Assembly (NCBI GenBank): GCA_020310875.1
Contig: CM035407.1
Span: 218,949,253 to 219,013,252, forward strand
DNA from: Ceratopteris richardii
Taxonomy: Eukaryota; Streptophyta; Polypodiopsida; Polypodiales; Pteridaceae
DNA length: 64,000 nucleotides
Reading direction: 5' to 3'
How positions within the stretch are numbered: position 1 is the first letter of the stretch; the number at the start of each line of letters is the position of its first letter. Shown here piece after piece: positions 12,045-23,022 of this stretch. The notes beneath the pieces were generated by a model. That model was given only the letters and a program-made list of their open reading frames with translations. It was not told the DNA's origin and did no database searches. The translations under genes and the position numbers were made by a program.

Positions 12045-12494
12045 ATGCGTGAAGATACTCACTTATGGATGTGTAAAGTGGCAGAAGAGGAAGAGAAGAG
12101 AGAAAAAGCAAGAGAGGTAGGTGCGAAGGAAAAACATAGATCAATTCAAGACCCAGCCTATGCACTCGTAGTATTTTGTGATGAAGAGTTTGAGCCTCAT
12201 GGCTGGGCAGAAATCTTAGTAGTGGATGTAGCCATCAATGAAGAGCAATGGACCCCCCACTGTGACGAGGATGGCTATGACATTTCATTCTTCACAATAG
12301 ATCCAATCATGTGTGATCCAATTATTGAAGAATGTGAACCTAGTACTGATGCATTCGAGGATGCAAGTGACTCCGATCTAGAGTCAATCATTATGGACCC
12401 ACCCTTTGCATCAGATGAGGAATATTTCTAAGAAGTGGAAGTTCACCCTCACAGACATGAAGAGATTACCAATGAAGTGAGATTAACCACATAA
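12045..12494 (+). pseudogene. Element B acidic linker before RT
   Basis: Acidic, Asp/Glu-rich coding-like sequence (for example DAFEDASDSDLESIIMDPPF) lies between the protease and RT. No known domain is seen; it is probably a polyprotein spacer. Confidence 0.5.
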
Positions 12495-13715
12495 GTGACC
12501 AGCAAGAACGAAGGCAAGAAGAGAAAGAAGAGAGAAGTCACACCTGAAGAAGAAGAATCTTTGTTTGAGGTCCCTGAAAATTTCAAGAAATATGAAATAG
12601 AGGATAGGAGAGTCATGATAAGGATGCCTAAACATGAAGCTGTTCTAGGAGAGGCCTATGATAATAAAGAAACTACAAAAGAAATCATAGTGACCATAGA
12701 GGAAGGTGAAGAGCGATGTACCTACATAGGACATGACCTAAGTGAAGAGGAGGAGCAAAAGTTGGTAGCCTTGCTAAGAGAATATAGAGATGTTTTTGCA
12801 TGGAGTTACAAGGATGTGAAAGATGTAGATCCTAACATATGCTCACATACAATCCCCATGACCTCAGAGGCCAGACCCTCTAAACAAAAGCCATACATAT
12901 ACAATGACAACTATGCTGCCAAGATCAAAGAAGAGATAGATCGCTTGGTGGAAGCTGCATTTATCTATGAAATTGAGCACACTGAATGGGTATCCCTCAT
13001 TGTAGTGGTGCCCAAAAAGAATGGCAAATTACTTGTATGCATTAACTTGAAGAAGGTTAACACAGCCACTACCAGAGATAGTTATCCGCTTCCTATCACC
13101 GAGCATCTATTAGAAAGGGTAGCATGCGAGAAAGTGTATAACTTCTGGGATGGGTTCTCTGGTTACAATCAAGTAGCCATCACACCAGAAGATCACCATA
13201 AGATGGCTTTTGCCACAGAGTGGGGCATATTTGCTTTTCGAGTAATGCCATTTCGGCTTACCAATGCTCCTGCAACCTTCCAAAGATTGATGTGCCATGT
13301 GCTTAAAGAGTTCATGAGGAAGAATTTTGAAGTCTATGTGGATGATCTTTGTGCTCATTCCAACATTAGACAGACACATATACCTGAACTCAGGCAAATC
13401 TTTAACAAATGTAGAGAATATCAAGTCTGCTTCAACCTAGAAAAGTGTGTTTTCATGGTGAGGCAAGGCAAGATTCTAGGACACATAGTGTCAAAGAACG
13501 GCATAACCACTGACGAAGAGAAAGTGAGAGTTGTCCCAAAACTACCCAGGCCAAAGAGTGTCAAGGAAGTGCAAGCTTTCATGGGGCATTGTGGTTATTA
13601 CCGACGTTCTATACACATGTATGCCATCATTGCAAAGCCTCTCTATGGACTTTTGACCAATTTTGAGTGGACTGATGAATGTGAGAAATATTTCAACGAG
13701 CTTAAATGCTGATTA
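12495..13715 (+). pseudogene. Element B reverse transcriptase
   Basis: This is the best-preserved coding stretch of B. RT blocks in order are VVVPKKNGKLLVCINLKKVN (fingers), FWDGFSGYNQVAI (palm, first catalytic Asp), FAFRVMPFRLTNAPATFQRL, FEVYVDDL with the YVDD box near 13340, and GHIVSKNGI with the thumb. The connection block FMGHCGYYRR leads into RNase H. An acidic N-terminal segment EEEEQKLVALLREYRDVFAW precedes it, as in other plant gypsy pol genes. It belongs to a broken element. Confidence 0.92.
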
Positions 13716-14155
13716 TGTTGAGCACCAATCTTGACTACACCAGATTGGAACAAGCCATTCCATGTCCATGTTGATGCATCCAATTATGCTATTGGGTGTG
13801 TACTTGCACAACCTCGCGTGAAGGTAAAATGGATCTTCCAATTGCCTATGCTAGTAGACAATTAAATGCAGCTGAAGGAAATTATACCACTACTGAGAGA
13901 GAAGGATTAGGCATGGTATATGTAGTTAAAAAGTTTAGACACTATTTGCTTGCAAGTAAGTTTAAATTTTCTTACTAATCATCAAGCTCTACTTTACTTG
14001 GTAAACAAGCCATGCAATATAGGTAGATTAGTAAGATGGTTCCTCTTATTAATGGAATATGACTTTGAGGTGGTAGTGAGGAAGGGCAAGACTCACTTGA
14101 GAGCAAATCATCTCTCGAGACTCACATCTGGAGAGGCCCCACAAGGAGTATAAGA
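13715..14155 (+). pseudogene. Element B RNase H region
   Basis: This is gypsy RNase H after RT. Readable parts are FHVHVDASNYAIG, YASRQLNAAEGNYTTTEREG with the conserved Glu, and the end segment MEYDFEVVVRKGKTHLRANH. It removes the RNA template during replication. The same region is repeated in the second tandem unit at 19477-19880. Confidence 0.85.
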
Positions 14156-14174
14156 TGACCTTCTTGATGCTTAC

Positions 14175-14530
14175 TTGTTTAGTTTGGAAGTTGTACCACA
14201 ATGGGCCAAGACCTTAGCACCACTACTGACATATGGGCCTAAACATCCAGTAGTCAACACTCAAGAAAGGGAGGTAGTAAAGGCCCAAAAGTACCATATC
14301 ATGGCAGGGAGTATGTACAAGGAGACGGATCAAGGAATATTATCTTGTTTTGTGGAAGAGGATGAGTGCGCAAAATGGTTGCAATTAGAACATGTTGCTG
14401 CATTAGAGCAACACCACTCGAGGCAAAGAACTTTACAAACGCTAAAGTGATTCGGAGTGCACTCACCAACTATGGAAACAGATGTCCATAGGATGTGCAA
14501 GGAATGCCCAACCTACTCCACTAAACCACC
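14175..14530 (+). pseudogene. Element B extra integrase-type N-terminal module
   Basis: The region aligns by eye with the normal integrase N-terminal module that follows it at 14550-14910. Both have a short strand-rich lead-in, then an H-x6-H pair, then a C-x2-C pair at the same distance, with a shared Pro-Thr and Asp-x-His between them. H2C2 modules bind zinc and help integrase multimerise. Two in a row is not the usual plant gypsy layout. The same pair is found in the second unit at about 19920-20640. Confidence 0.6.
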
Positions 14531-14549
14531 AGTGGAACATGCCACTCTT

Positions 14550-14910
14550 TATTGGGTGACTTTAATGCCAGATTGGAGCGAACCATTAGTAGCCTTTTTG
14601 AGGACGAAAACATTCCCTCAAGAGATGATAGTGGCCAGGAAAAGGAGCTTAGAACAAGAAGCTTTGGACTATACTCTCATTGGAGATAATCTATGTAGAG
14701 GAGGAAAAGATGGGTATCTTAGATTGTGCATCCATGAGAGCGAATATCTCAAGATCTTGGAGACTGCTCACTAAGGTGTAGCAGGAGGACACTTTGGACC
14801 ACATCGAGTGATCAAGGCAATATTATTTGTAGGTCTTTGGTGGCCAACCCTTCACATGGATGCACATACCTACGTGAAGAGGTGTGATGTTTGTCAGCGA
14901 ACTCAGTATC
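14550..14910 (+). pseudogene. Element B integrase N-terminal module (standard H2C2)
   Basis: The standard lead-in (MPDWSEPLVAFLRTKTFP) is followed by the zinc-binding module with HxxGVAxGHFG-type and LWWPTLHMDAHTYVKRCDVC segments. This is the ordinary N-terminus of gypsy integrase and lies directly before the catalytic core. Confidence 0.8.
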
Positions 14911-15790
14911 CTGTACGCAAAGATGAGATGCCATTGAAACCTATGATGAGTGGACGTGCATTCTCTAAGTGGGGAATAGACTTTGTTGGTCCTATTGACC
15001 CCCGAGCTAAGGGTTTCCATGCTGAATACATTATTGTGGCCACTAATTATCTAACCAAATGGGTAGAGGTAAAAGCGACGACAAAGAATGATGCTCAAGC
15101 GACACCAAAGTTCCTATTTGAGAATGTGTTCACTAGATACAGATTGCCGATAGAGTTAGTGAGTGATAGAGGCATGCACTTCATGAATGAAGTCATTGAG
15201 AACCTTCTCTAAGAATTCTTGCTAATACATAAGAAGTCGGCTCCCTATCATCCACAAGCAAATGGACAGGCTGAGAGCACAAATAAGATTATCTGCAATG
15301 TATTGACAAAATTAGTTAATAATAAACGCTCTGATTGGCACAAACAGCTACATCATGTTGTTTGGGCATATAGAGTTGCCTGCAAAACGGTACTGCAAGC
15401 CACACCCTTTCAGATGGTGTTCAGCCAAAATGCACTGCTACCGTTGGATTTTTTGATACCTACATTGAAAGTAGCACAAGAGCATGATTATATAGGCCAT
15501 GAGCTCTCCTCTAGAATCTTCGATCTTGAACTATTAGGTCAAACACAACTCTGAGCAGCAGTAGGAATATATGCAGCCAAGAAAAGAAAAAAAACCATAT
15601 TTTCACACACATCTGAAGGATAAGGGCTTGAAAGCAAGAGACCTCGTCTTAGTCTACACCTTGAAGCAACATGCATGGAAATTAGAGAAGAGAGGCTATG
15701 GGCCAATGATTATCAACAGGATCTCTACTAGTGGAGCAGTTCAACTACCACTCTAGAAGGCGACATCCTACTGAGTTACATTAGTGGATG
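14910..15790 (+). pseudogene. Element B integrase core and C-terminal region
   Basis: This is the rve catalytic core of gypsy integrase. WGIDFVGPI carries the first catalytic Asp, IELVSDRGMHFMNEV the second, and PYHPQANGQAESTNK the Glu region. The C-terminal part (DLVLVYTLKQHAWKLEKRGY) corresponds to the small DNA-binding domain. Integrase joins the cDNA ends to host DNA. No chromodomain is visible. It is broken in several places and repeated at 20640-21500. Confidence 0.88.
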
Positions 15791-16045
15791 CAGAGTTAAA
15801 TTATATCCAGAACCCCTACGGAAGAAATGTTAAATCACTCAATACTGTGAAGAGACGTAAAGAAGAGGAAAACCGAATTCGAGAAGAAGCACAAGCAGAA
15901 GCTTTAGAACGCATCGGGCGAAAGAAATTGAGAAAACAAGGTAGAGATCAGCGAATCTCTGACACTCAAGAAGCTCTATGCTATCACATGGCCATGTGCA
16001 AGGCTTCAAGGGAACGTTCCCATAGGATAGTCGATCGGTGATCTT
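15784..16045 (+). pseudogene. Element B charged linker after integrase
   Basis: A very basic/acidic helical segment (KRRKEEENRIREEAQAEALE) is followed by a short Cys/His-containing stretch. It links integrase to the second protease-like domain. No named domain. Confidence 0.5.
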
Positions 16046-16440
16046 TTATGACCCTAGAGGTAGGACAAGGAGAGAGTGCAAGGACTTTGAGAGCTTTAAT
16101 TGACTTAGGAGCAGCCACTAGTGCAGTTCGTCTTTCTTACTATCGAGAAGTACAAGTGAAGGTCAATCCTATTGAGGCATATATCATAGGATTGGGAGGC
16201 CTGGAAACCCCTTGCATGGGAGAGTTGGAACTTCCCCTCTACATTCAAGAGGTTCCAATGGCAGCCAAAGTGCTAGTCTGTGAAGATGAGGATCTTATCG
16301 AACCTCTTGTCTTTGGCCAAGACCGGATCTATGATCATGCACTCAACCTCAACCTAAGAACTGGACTTTCTCAAGCTTGGGTCGGCCAAAAGTGCATTAG
16401 GATTGAATTACAGAATCAAGCACTCAGGTCACTAGAAAAG
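16040..16440 (+). pseudogene. Second retropepsin-like domain (PR2), downstream of integrase
   Basis: The segment has the three landmarks of a retropepsin: the active-site loop region at about 16090-16125 (the tandem copy at 21838-21880 reads LIDSGAATSAARLS), a flap-like IGLGGLETPCMGE near 16185-16220, and the C-terminal PLVFGQDRIYDH near 16303-16340. It differs clearly from PR1 at 11510-12035. A protease-like domain 3' of integrase is not a standard part of Ty3/gypsy. Whether it processed a 3' polyprotein is only inference. Confidence 0.65.
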
Positions 16441-16499
16441 GCACCAAATCCTGGTCCCTCTAGGAGCCCACATGAAGATAATTATGCTATTCTTGTCCA

Positions 16500-17070
16500 G
16501 AGTTCTAGGGTGCAGAAGATGGTCACTCTTGACAAAGGTGCAGAAGTCAGTGAGGAGTTCCATTCTTTTCCAAAGGGATTCCTAGGAAAGCAAGGAGGAC
16601 AACATACATCACAAAGGAGACCGATAATCAAGACACATAAGCAACGACCAGTGCAATATAAAGTACCTCATGGCACGAAGCAAATTTGGGTATGCAAGGG
16701 TGGACAACCATCCGCTCTGGAGACAGGTTCTCAAAAATGCACCAAACGAGCTACACCATCAATGTTACAACGAAGGAGTACCTTAGGCAACACTCTAGAC
16801 CTAACATTTCTATTTCTCCATTCACAAGATTGAATCAATACTCACGAGCACCCTTGGCACAAGTCCCAAGGCAAACATCGACACTCCACTCCACTACATC
16901 TTTGGTCACACCTACGAATGTCGGGAAATGGGTACCCAAAAGGTCCCAAATCCAACACAATCCAGTCCACAAACCTTCACATGTCATCACCACTAAAACC
17001 TACGATTCCACAATCAAAGTTTGGAGAATTAAACCTCGTACCAAACCCCCTGACCCACCTTTCTAAATCA
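16500..17070 (+). pseudogene. Element B region with W-V-x-K repeats
   Basis: Basic Pro/Ser/Thr-rich coding-like sequence in which short motifs of the form [I/K]WV[P/C]K recur (KQIWVCKGGQP, GKWVPKRSQ and a last IKVWRIKPR). The second tandem unit at 22130-22777 shows more copies. No known domain; similar W-V-P-K spacers occur in some plant retrotransposon polyproteins. Confidence 0.5.
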
Positions 17071-17280
17071 ATCCACACTCTTGTAGGTGCATTTTGAGTA
17101 CATTGCACATCTAAAAGCATGCATCTAGGATGAACATTAACCTACTAACTAACACTCACACACACCACAAACACTTCACCCACTAACCCCTAACCACTCG
17201 GAATATCATGTTAGTATTGTGGAGGGAACACTGTTACATCTTGTTTCCTATGCAATGCTAATGTGACTCTCTTCTTCCAG
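17071..17280 (+). promoter_or_regulatory. Non-coding spacer with candidate 3' splice acceptor
   Basis: After a stop-rich stretch, tgctaatgtgactctcttcttccag ends at 17280: a branch-point-like ctaat, a pyrimidine tract and AG. The same layout recurs at 22770-22991 in the second unit. Plant Athila-type elements are known or thought to express their 3' gene from a spliced RNA, so this may have been the acceptor for the 3' region. The donor is not identified. Confidence 0.4.
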
Positions 17281-17299
17281 TAGATAAGCATAACCAGCT

Positions 17300-18530
17300 A
17301 CAAGCAGTCTCATGGGAGAAGCAGGAGGCCGGAGTTCATAGGCAGGAGTAAGTACTACCAGAATTAATGTGGAGAGTCTACCTATTGACATGCCACCAAC
17401 TGAAGGACCTGTAGAACTGCAACACCTCCAGCAAATACCTATACCTGACCCTCCCATAGGAATAACAGAAAGGGTCCATGACAATTCTCATTGGATCAGT
17501 GGCATGGTAGGATCCTTAGGAGAGACCAAGTATATCGGGGAGTCCAAATGTGAGTATGGAAAGTCATGGTTCCGATACCAGTTCTTTTCCAAGGAGTTTG
17601 AGACTCTCTAGAATGCACAAGAACTTCACCATATGGCAGCGTGCAGGGGTGACGGAGTACTTTGCAGCATCCTTACCCAAACCAGATCTTCTACGATGTT
17701 ACTACTTGGTCTCAACATTGCAAGCTAATGAAGAAAAAGACAAACCTGGCACATTCGTTCTTCCATCTTTGTTGGGAAACCATGAGTTGAAAAGATTGGA
17801 ACTTACATTGGAATTGGTGAGCTCTACATTGAACATGCACGGCATGCATGTGCCCTCTCAGAAGGATGCTCTTATTCCCCCAACATGAAGAACTCGAAGC
17901 TACAAAAGTTGAAAGATATGGCGGCACTCACACCGAATGTGTCCATTCCTCTTCGTATGTGCATGCAACATTTTGCGTTTCCCGGTCAAGATCGGTACAC
18001 TTAACCCCACAAACAGATTTGGCTCGCTCTCTACTTGGCAGAGACAGGTGCATTATCGATTAAGCTTCTTGTATAGATTATGGAGGAGCTGTATGGAGCA
18101 AATAAAAGGACAACTAGAAAGCTAGTGGTGAATGGTTGTTGTGCAATCACACGCATCATCTATAAATGCCTAGCATATGATGTACCCATTGAGCATGCCT
18201 TAACATGGTCACAACTACAAATGATCAAGAGACTCAAAACTACAAAACATCAATCCAAGCACATGAGGGGTTCGACTCCGTGTGTCCAAACGCGCGAAGT
18301 TTTGATGACTCCAGAAGTCTCACCACGAGGGGATGCCACTGTGCCTCCCTTTACCATTCGCATACCCAGACCCGGATCTGAAGGCACATCAAAAACTGCC
18401 CCATCGGCTCCTCCTCTCCCTCCTGAATTTGAATTACCTATGACTAGAGACGTTGAAGGGATGCACACCTTTGACTTTGAATCATTCTTGCAGAATACAC
18501 AACTCTCTGATGTAGAGTTCTTTTGAGACA
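17300..18530 (+). pseudogene. Unrecognised 3' coding region X, unit 1
   Basis: A long coding-like region follows the candidate acceptor. Typical segments are PDLLRCYYLVSTLQANEEK, FVLPSLLGNHELKRLELTLE and LVVNGCCAITRIIYKCLAYD. A helix-rich globular domain is likely; I see no signal peptide or clear membrane span, so an envelope role is not supported. The better-preserved copy is at 23023-24200. The position corresponds to the env-like or extra gene of Athila. I recognise no family. Confidence 0.5.
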
Positions 18531-19118
18531 CAAAAGAACAGGGCACAACTTCACAAAGATGGAGGAAATCCACAGAAGGCCACCATGTACATTGGGATGA
18601 TGATCAAGAGAGAACTTTATCGCAACAACTAGAACACTCAGAGGCAGAAGAAGAGAAAAGGAGAAGAAGGAGAAGTAGAAGAAACCACCAAAACCCCAGC
18701 ATATACAGCAGAACTCTGAAGGCTGTATCAAATCATGGAACGAGTACGGTCGCAACAACTGCTCACCGAACAAAGCAGTAGGGTGCTCATGGCTCAACTA
18801 TTGGAAGAAGCTAGAGTTGACTCTGAGTTTAGTGAAGGCCTACTATTGGTGGCAGAAATGTATGGGGTAGTGGACGCAGTCTGCTCAGCGATCTAGAGGC
18901 CTCCTGTTCAATATGATCCGTGAAGATTCCAGACACGACCACGGTCGGGCAAGAACATCCAGATTCCCATTACTATTGTGGAAGGACTTGTTATTACATC
19001 TGAACCCATTGAGACAACCTCCCAAGCAGCAGTAACATCTGGCCAGGAGCTCCCAGTCACCCATGATGAACCAACCAAGCCGCTATCACCGAGACTCCCA
19101 CCATCACCCCCTAGAACA
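18530..19118 (+). pseudogene. Element B 3' region after X, unit 1
   Basis: Purine-rich sequence encodes Glu/Lys/Arg-rich segments and then a Ser/Thr/Pro-rich tail. It matches 24200-24832 in the second unit and ends at the junction of the tandem duplication. No domain recognised. Confidence 0.5.
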
Positions 19119-19895
19119 GATACATATACCGTAACTCAGGCAAATCTTTAACAAATGTAGAGAATATCAAGTTTGCTTGAACCTAGAAAAGTGTGTTTTC
19201 ATGGTCAGGCAAGGCAAGATTCTAGGATACATAGTGTCAAAGAATGACATATCTAGTGACGAAGAGAAAGTGAGAGCTTTCGCAGAACTACCCAGGACAA
19301 AGAGTGTCAAGGAAGTAGAAGCTTTCATGGGGCATTGTGGTTATTACCGACGTTTTATACACATGTATGCCATCATTGCAAAGCCTCTGTATGGACTTTT
19401 GACCAATTTTGAGTGGACTGATGAATGTGACAAATATTTCAATGAGCTTAAACGGCGATTAGGTTGAGCACCAATCTTGACTACACCGGATTGGAACAAG
19501 CCATTCCATGTCCATGTAGATGCATCCAATTATGCTATTGGGTGTGTACTTGCACAACCTATGAGTGAAGGTAATATGGATCTTCGAATTGCCTATTCTA
19601 GTAGACAGTTAAATGCAGCTGAACGAAATTATACCACTACTGAGAGAGAAGGATTAGGCATGGTATATGCAGTTAAAACGTTTAGACACTAGTTTCTTAC
19701 AAATAAGCTTAAATTTCTTATTGATCATCAAGCTCTACTTTACTTGGTAAACAAGCCATGCAATACACATAGATTAGTAAGATGGATCCTCTTACTAATG
19801 GAATATGACTTTGAGGTAGTAGTGAGGAAGGGAAAGACTCACTTGAGAGCAGATCATCTCTGGAGACTCACATCCAGAGAGGCCCCACAAGGAAT
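19119..19895 (+). pseudogene. Element B unit 2: RT thumb, connection and RNase H
   Basis: This is a second copy of 13372-14150. It begins inside RT after the YVDD box, so it lacks the RT catalytic centre by position. Readable parts are GYIVSKNDI, FMGHCGYYRRFIHMYAIIAK, FHVHVDASNYAIGCVLAQPM and YSSRQLNAAERNYTTTEREG. It belongs to the tandem duplication. Confidence 0.85.
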
Positions 19896-19899
19896 ATCC

Positions 19900-21500
19900 G
19901 ATGCCCTTCCTAATGCTTACTTGTTTAGTTTCAAAGTTGTACCACAATGGGCCAAGACCTTAGTGCCAGTACTGACATATGGGCCTAAACATCCAGTAGT
20001 CAACACTCAAGGTAGGGAGGTAGTAAAGGCCAAAAAGTACCATATCATGGCAGAGAGTATGTACAAGTAGACGGATCAAGGAATATTATCTTGTTGTGTG
20101 GAAGAGGATGAGTACACGAAATGGTTGCAATTAGCACATGTTGGTGCATTAGAGCAACACCACTCGAGGCAAAGAACTTTACAAATGCTAAAGAGATTTG
20201 GAGTGCACTAGCCAACTATGGAAGCAGATGTCCATAGGATGTGCAAGGAATGCCCAACCTGCCGCACTAAACCACCAGTGGACATGCCACTCTTTATCGG
20301 GTCACTTTAGTGCCAGATTGGAGCGAACCATTAGTAGCCTTTTTGAGGATGAAAACATTCCCTCAAGAGATGATAGTGGCAAGAAAAAGGAGCTTAGAAC
20401 AAGAAGATTTGGACTATACTCTTATTGGAGATAATCTATGCAGAAGAGGAAAAAATGGGTATCTTAGATTGTGCGTCCACGAGAGCGAATATCTGAAGGT
20501 CTTGGAGACTGCTCACCAAGGTGTAGCACGAGGACACTTTGGACCAGATGGGGTGATCAAGGCAATACTATTTGCAGGTCTTTGGTGGCCAACCCTTCAC
20601 ATGGATGCACATACCTACGTGAAGAGGTGTGATGTTTGTTAGTGAACTCAGTATCCTATACGCGAAGATGAGATGCCATTCAAACCTATGATGGGTGGAC
20701 GTGCATTATCTAAGTGGGGAATAGAATTTGTTGGTCCTATTAACCCCCCAGCTAAGGGTTCCCATGTTGAATACATTATTGTGGCCACTGATTATCTAAC
20801 CAAATGGGTAGAGGTAAAATCGATGACAAAGAACGATGCTCAAACGATAGCAAAGTTCCTATTTGAGAGTGTGTTCACTAGATACGGATTGTCGATAGAG
20901 CTAGTGAGTGATAGAGGCATGCACCTCTTGAATGAAGTCATTGAGAACCTTCTCCAAGAGTTCTTGGTAATACATAAGAAGTCGGCTCCCTATCATCCAC
21001 AAGCAAATGGATAGGCTGAGAGCACAAATAAGATTCTCTGCAATGTACTGACAAAATTAGTTAATAATAAACGCTCTGATTGGGACAAATAGCTACATTA
21101 TGCTATTTGGGCATACAAAGTTGCCTACAAAAGGGTACTCCAAGCCACACCCTTTCAGATGGTGTTCGGCCAAAATGGAGTGCTACGGTTGGATTTTTTG
21201 ATACCTACAATGAAAGTATCACAAGAGCATGATTGGACAGTCCATGAGCTCTCCTCTAGAATCTTCGATCTTCAACGATTAGGTCAAACACGATTCAAAG
21301 CAGCAACAGGAATATATGCAGCTAAGAAAAGACAAAAAGCATATGTTGACACACATGTAAAGGATAAGGGCATGAAAGCAGGAGACCTGGTCTTATTCTA
21401 CACCTTGAAGCAACATGCATAGAAATTAGAGAAGAGAAGCTATGGGCCAATGTTTATCAACAGGATCTCTACTAGTGGAGCAGATCAACTACCACTCTAG
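19900..21500 (+). pseudogene. Element B unit 2: doubled zinc module and integrase
   Basis: This is a second copy of 14175-15760. It shows both N-terminal H2C2 modules (about 20125-20270 and 20505-20640), then the core with WGIEFVGPINPPAKGSHVEY, ELVSDRGMHLLNEV and PYHPQANG, then the C-terminal segment with GDLVLFYTLKQHA. That both units carry the doubled module shows that it predates the 5.7-kb duplication. Confidence 0.82.
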
Positions 21501-21666
21501 AAGGCGACATCCTAGTGAGTTACATCAGTGGATGCAGATTTAAATTATATCAAGAACGCCTACTGAAGAAATGCTAAATCGACTCAATACTGCAAAGAGA
21601 CATAGAGAAGAAGAAAAGCGAATTCGAGAAGAAGCACAAGCAGAAGCTTTAGAACTCATATGACGA

Positions 21667-21995
21667 ATGAAATTGAGAAAACAAGTTAAAGATCATCCAA
21701 TGTCTAACACTGAAGAAGCTCTAGGCTATCGGATGGCCATGTGCGAGGCTTCAGGGGAATGTTCCCATAGGATAGTCGGTCGGCGACCTTTTATGACCCT
21801 AGAGGTAGGAAAAGGAGAGAGTGCAAGGACTTTGAGAGTTTTAATTGACTCAGGAGCAGCCACTAGTGCAGCTCGACTTTCTTATTGTTGAGAAGTGCAA
21901 GTGAAGGTCAATCCTATTGAGGCATATCTCATAGGATTGGGAGGCATGGAAACCCCTTGCATGCGAGAGGTGGAACTTCCCCTCTACACTTCTTG
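21667..21995 (+). pseudogene. Element B unit 2: second retropepsin-like domain (PR2)
   Basis: This copy of PR2 gives the clearest active-site loop of the two: RVLIDSGAATSAARLSY at about 21835-21885, a textbook Asp-Ser-Gly-Ala retropepsin motif. It follows the linker region and lies downstream of integrase. The unit is a fossil. Confidence 0.65.
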
Positions 21996-22129
21996 AGGCT
22001 TGGGTCCGCCAAAACCGCATCACAATTGAATTACAGAATCAAGTACTCAGGTCACTAGAAGAGGCACCAAATCCTAGTCCCTCCAAGAGCCCACATGAAG
22101 ATATTGACGCTATTCTTGTCCAAAGTTCT

Positions 22130-22777
22130 AGGGTGCGGAAGATGGTCACTCTTGACAAAGGTGCAAAAGTAAGTGAGGAGTTCCCTTCTTTTCCAAAGGG
22201 ATTCCCAGGAAAGCAAGCAGGACAACATACATCACAAAGGAGATCGATAATCAAGACACATAAGCAACGACCAGTGCAATATAAAGTACCTCATGGCATG
22301 AAGCAAATTTGGGTATGCAAGGGTGGACAACCATTGGGTCCGGAGACAGGCTCTCAAAAACGCACCAAATGAGCTACACCATCAATGTTTACAAAGAAGG
22401 AGTACCTTAGGCAACACTCTAGACCTAAAATTTCTATTTGGGTCCCAAAGCGGTCAATGAAGGCTATCCCAAATGCTGGACAAATGTGGGTGCCCAAGAC
22501 CTGCTTTCGAGCTCAAATAGCATCACCTCCATTCACAAGATTGAATCAACACTCACCAGCACCCTTGGCACAAATCCCAGGGCAAACATCGACACTCCAC
22601 TCCACTACATCTTTGGTCACACCTAGGAATGTCACGAAATGGGTACCCAAAAGGTCCGAAATCCAACACAATCTAGTCCACAAACCTTCACATCTCATCA
22701 CCACTAAAACCTACGATTCCACAATCAAAGTTTGGAGACTTAGACCTCGTACCAAACCCCCTGACCCACCTTTCTAA
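22130..22777 (+). pseudogene. Element B unit 2: W-V-x-K repeat region
   Basis: Motifs recur as KQIWVCKGG, ISIWVPKRS, GQMWVPKTC, TKWVPKRSE and IKVWRLRPR, about 15-75 residues apart, in a basic Ser/Thr/Pro-rich background. The stretch ends at TKPPDPPF as in unit 1. Function unknown. Confidence 0.55.
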
Positions 22778-22991
22778 ATCAATCCACACTGTTGTAGGTG
22801 CATTTTGAGTACATTGCACATCTAAAAGCATGCATCTAGGATGAACATTAACCTACTAACTAACACTCACACACACCACAAGCACTTCACCCACTAACCC
22901 CTAACCACTCAGAATATCATGTTAGTATTGTGGAGGGAACAACGTCACATCCTATTTCCTATGCAATGCTAATGTGACTCTCTTCTTCCAG
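22778..22991 (+). promoter_or_regulatory. Spacer with candidate 3' splice acceptor, unit 2
   Basis: This is near-identical to 17071-17280: a non-coding spacer ending tgactctcttcttccag at 22991, with a ctaat branch-point-like motif just upstream. A methionine codon follows at about 23023. It may be the acceptor for expression of region X. Confidence 0.4.
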
Positions 22992-23022
22992 TAGATAAGC
23001 ATCAACAGCTACAAGCAGTCTC

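Noticed and set aside
17300-18530. Envelope gene of an infectious retrovirus
   Set aside because: No signal peptide, transmembrane stretch or fusion-peptide-like segment is visible in X or its second copy.
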